DNA from: Lachnospiraceae bacterium AB2028
GTDB lineage: Bacteria > Bacillota > Clostridia > Lachnospirales > Lachnospiraceae
NCBI GenBank assembly: GCA_000621425.1
Contig: JHYJ01000012.1
Location: 19,047-83,046 of the forward strand
DNA: 64,000 nucleotides
Reading direction: 5' to 3'
In this document: positions 63,357 through 64,000 of the stretch, one piece after another
How positions within the stretch are numbered: the stretch's first letter is position 1
How the letters are laid out: each line of letters starts with the position of its first letter
Notes under the pieces: model-generated
What the model saw: only the letters and a program-made list of their open reading frames with translations
Told to the model about the DNA's origin: nothing
The model's database searches: none
Position numbers and translations under genes: made by a program

Positions 63357-63647
63357 ATGAAGAAAGAGATTACAAGCAAGAATTACAATCCTGTAACTGT
63401 AGGTCTTTTAATCGCAGGAGCCATGATAGCGTACGCTGTTCTTCCCATAGATTTCATTCCTGACCTGGCGGTCGGAATAGGACAGCTTGATGATGCTATC
63501 GTACTGACAGCAGGTACCATTGCAGAAGTAGCAAATATCATCCATGCCGTAAAGATGAACAAGCAGCCGGTGGCTGAGAATACACAGAGATATGACTTTA
63601 ATGAGTACGGCGATGATATAGAGGAAGCTGAGTACAGGGAAATTTAA
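63357..63647 (+). CDS. YkvA-like (DUF1232) small membrane protein, copy 2
   Basis: 96 residues with V-L-P-I-D-F-I-P-D-L-A-V-G-I-G-Q-L-D-D, flanked by hydrophobic segments. It ends E-A-E-Y-R-E-I, matching D-A-D-Y-V-E-I in copy 1, so the whole gene was duplicated. AAGGAGGAG precedes the ATG. Confidence 0.87.
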   Translation: MKKEITSKNYNPVTVGLLIAGAMIAYAVLPIDFIPDLAVGIGQLDDAIVLTAGTIAEVANIIHAVKMNKQPVAENTQRYDFNEYGDDIEEAEYREI

Positions 63648-63706
63648 ACCAGGAATTGTATAAAGGATAGGGAGATAGGAATCATAAAAAGCGGCATCTG
63701 AAATGG

Positions 63707-64000
63707 TGTGCTACCCGTCAAGAGGACAGTGAATAATTAAAAAGTTTCGTGCCGCCAGTCGAGCAATCGGCTGGCGGTATTCTTATGCAGCCGCGTAGTA
63801 GCTTTCATGGTATTCAATAGGAGTCATCAGCTGAAGCTTTCGTTGGATCCTTTCCGTGTTGTAATACCTGATATAGGTTTCTATGGTATTTACAAGGTCT
63901 AATCTTGAAGTGAACCGTCTCCCATAATACGTTTCCCTTTTCAGAATCCCCCAGAAGCCTTCCATCGGACCGTTATCAATACAATGGGCCACTCTGGACA
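63707..64000 (-). mobile_element. end of a second IS3-family element
   Basis: The transposase gene runs out of the window. The segment TGTGCTACCCGTCAAGAGG at about 63707 looks like the terminal repeat; the other end is needed to prove it. A CCGCCAG/CTGGCGG hairpin (63752-63777) lies between the end and the gene stop. Confidence 0.6.
63783..64000 (-). CDS. IS3-family transposase OrfB, C-terminal part
   Basis: The frame is open to the window edge. The visible 72 residues hold the end of the rve domain: S-R-V-A-H-C-I-D-N-G-P-M-E-G-F-W-G-I-L-K with the last catalytic Glu, and Y-Y-N-T-E-R-I-Q-R-K-L. It differs from the element at 40985, so it is another IS. Confidence 0.9.
   Translation of the reverse strand, partial: SRVAHCIDNGPMEGFWGILKRETYYGRRFTSRLDLVNTIETYIRYYNTERIQRKLQLMTPIEYHESYYAAA

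Noticed and set aside
50176..64000. A CRISPR array near the Cas genes
   Set aside because: Both flanks of the operon and the gaps in between were read for regularly spaced repeats of 25-40 bases; none was seen.

Overview
The window looks like a chromosomal segment of an anaerobic, low-to-moderate GC Firmicute, most probably a member of the Lachnospiraceae (Butyrivibrio or a relative). Pointers are the pyrophosphate-dependent phosphofructokinase, the ptsH-ptsI pair, strong AGGAGG ribosome sites, many c-di-GMP-type proteins and many eukaryote-like Ser/Thr kinases with the HRDVTPDN catalytic loop. The taxonomic call is inference from gene content; no 16S gene is present.

Layout. 0-8 kb: tail of a GH32 glycosidase, a structured leader, ptsH-ptsI, a HU gene, a DUF362 ferredoxin protein, a GGDEF protein and a large lipoprotein. 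8-13.6 kb: ClpP, an unknown protein and a VirD4/TraG-like ATPase, then an unknown protein and a membrane-anchored Ser/Thr kinase. 13.8-18.6 kb: a flotillin, several unknown membrane or zinc-ribbon proteins and a small protein with a double-glycine leader. 18.7-28.2 kb: tRNA-Pro with a partial copy beside it, a secreted CAP protein, three GGDEF/EAL-type membrane proteins, a rhomboid protease and a flavodoxin-SCP2 fusion. 28.3-39.3 kb: a phospho-signalling island (two kinases, three FHA proteins, two PP2C phosphatases, a trypsin-like protease fused to FHA, a VWA-FHA protein). 39.4-50.2 kb: murG, a HIT protein, an IS3-family element, a Nudix hydrolase, PPi-PFK, a second kinase module, glpK and a TM2 protein.

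50.5-61.7 kb: the most notable feature, a seven-gene type III CRISPR-Cas effector operon without Cas1, Cas2 or a visible CRISPR array. Its inferred content (an HD-less Cas10 with an intact DGDD palm motif, a Cas7-Cas5-Cas11-like fusion, a double Cas7, a Csx19-like small protein and a TIGR03986-type Cas7 with extra sequence) matches the multi-domain fusion layout known for type III-D variants (III-Dv). Here it travels with Cas6 and a CARF-HEPN (Csx1-like) RNase that carries a coiled coil and an unexplained C-terminal domain. A decayed gene lies just upstream. The operon is visibly richer in A+T than its neighbours. 61.8-64 kb holds small membrane and YkvA-like proteins and the end of another IS3-family element.

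Working together: the Cas genes should form one RNA-guided complex that, on target RNA binding, makes cyclic oligoadenylate and activates the CARF-HEPN RNase. The FHA-PP2C-kinase genes should form a reversible Ser/Thr phosphorylation circuit at the membrane. The kinase at 46.1 kb with its separate HTH and membrane partners looks like an unfused version of the kinase at 11.7 kb. Functions are assigned from motifs and family knowledge read by eye; no database search was run.
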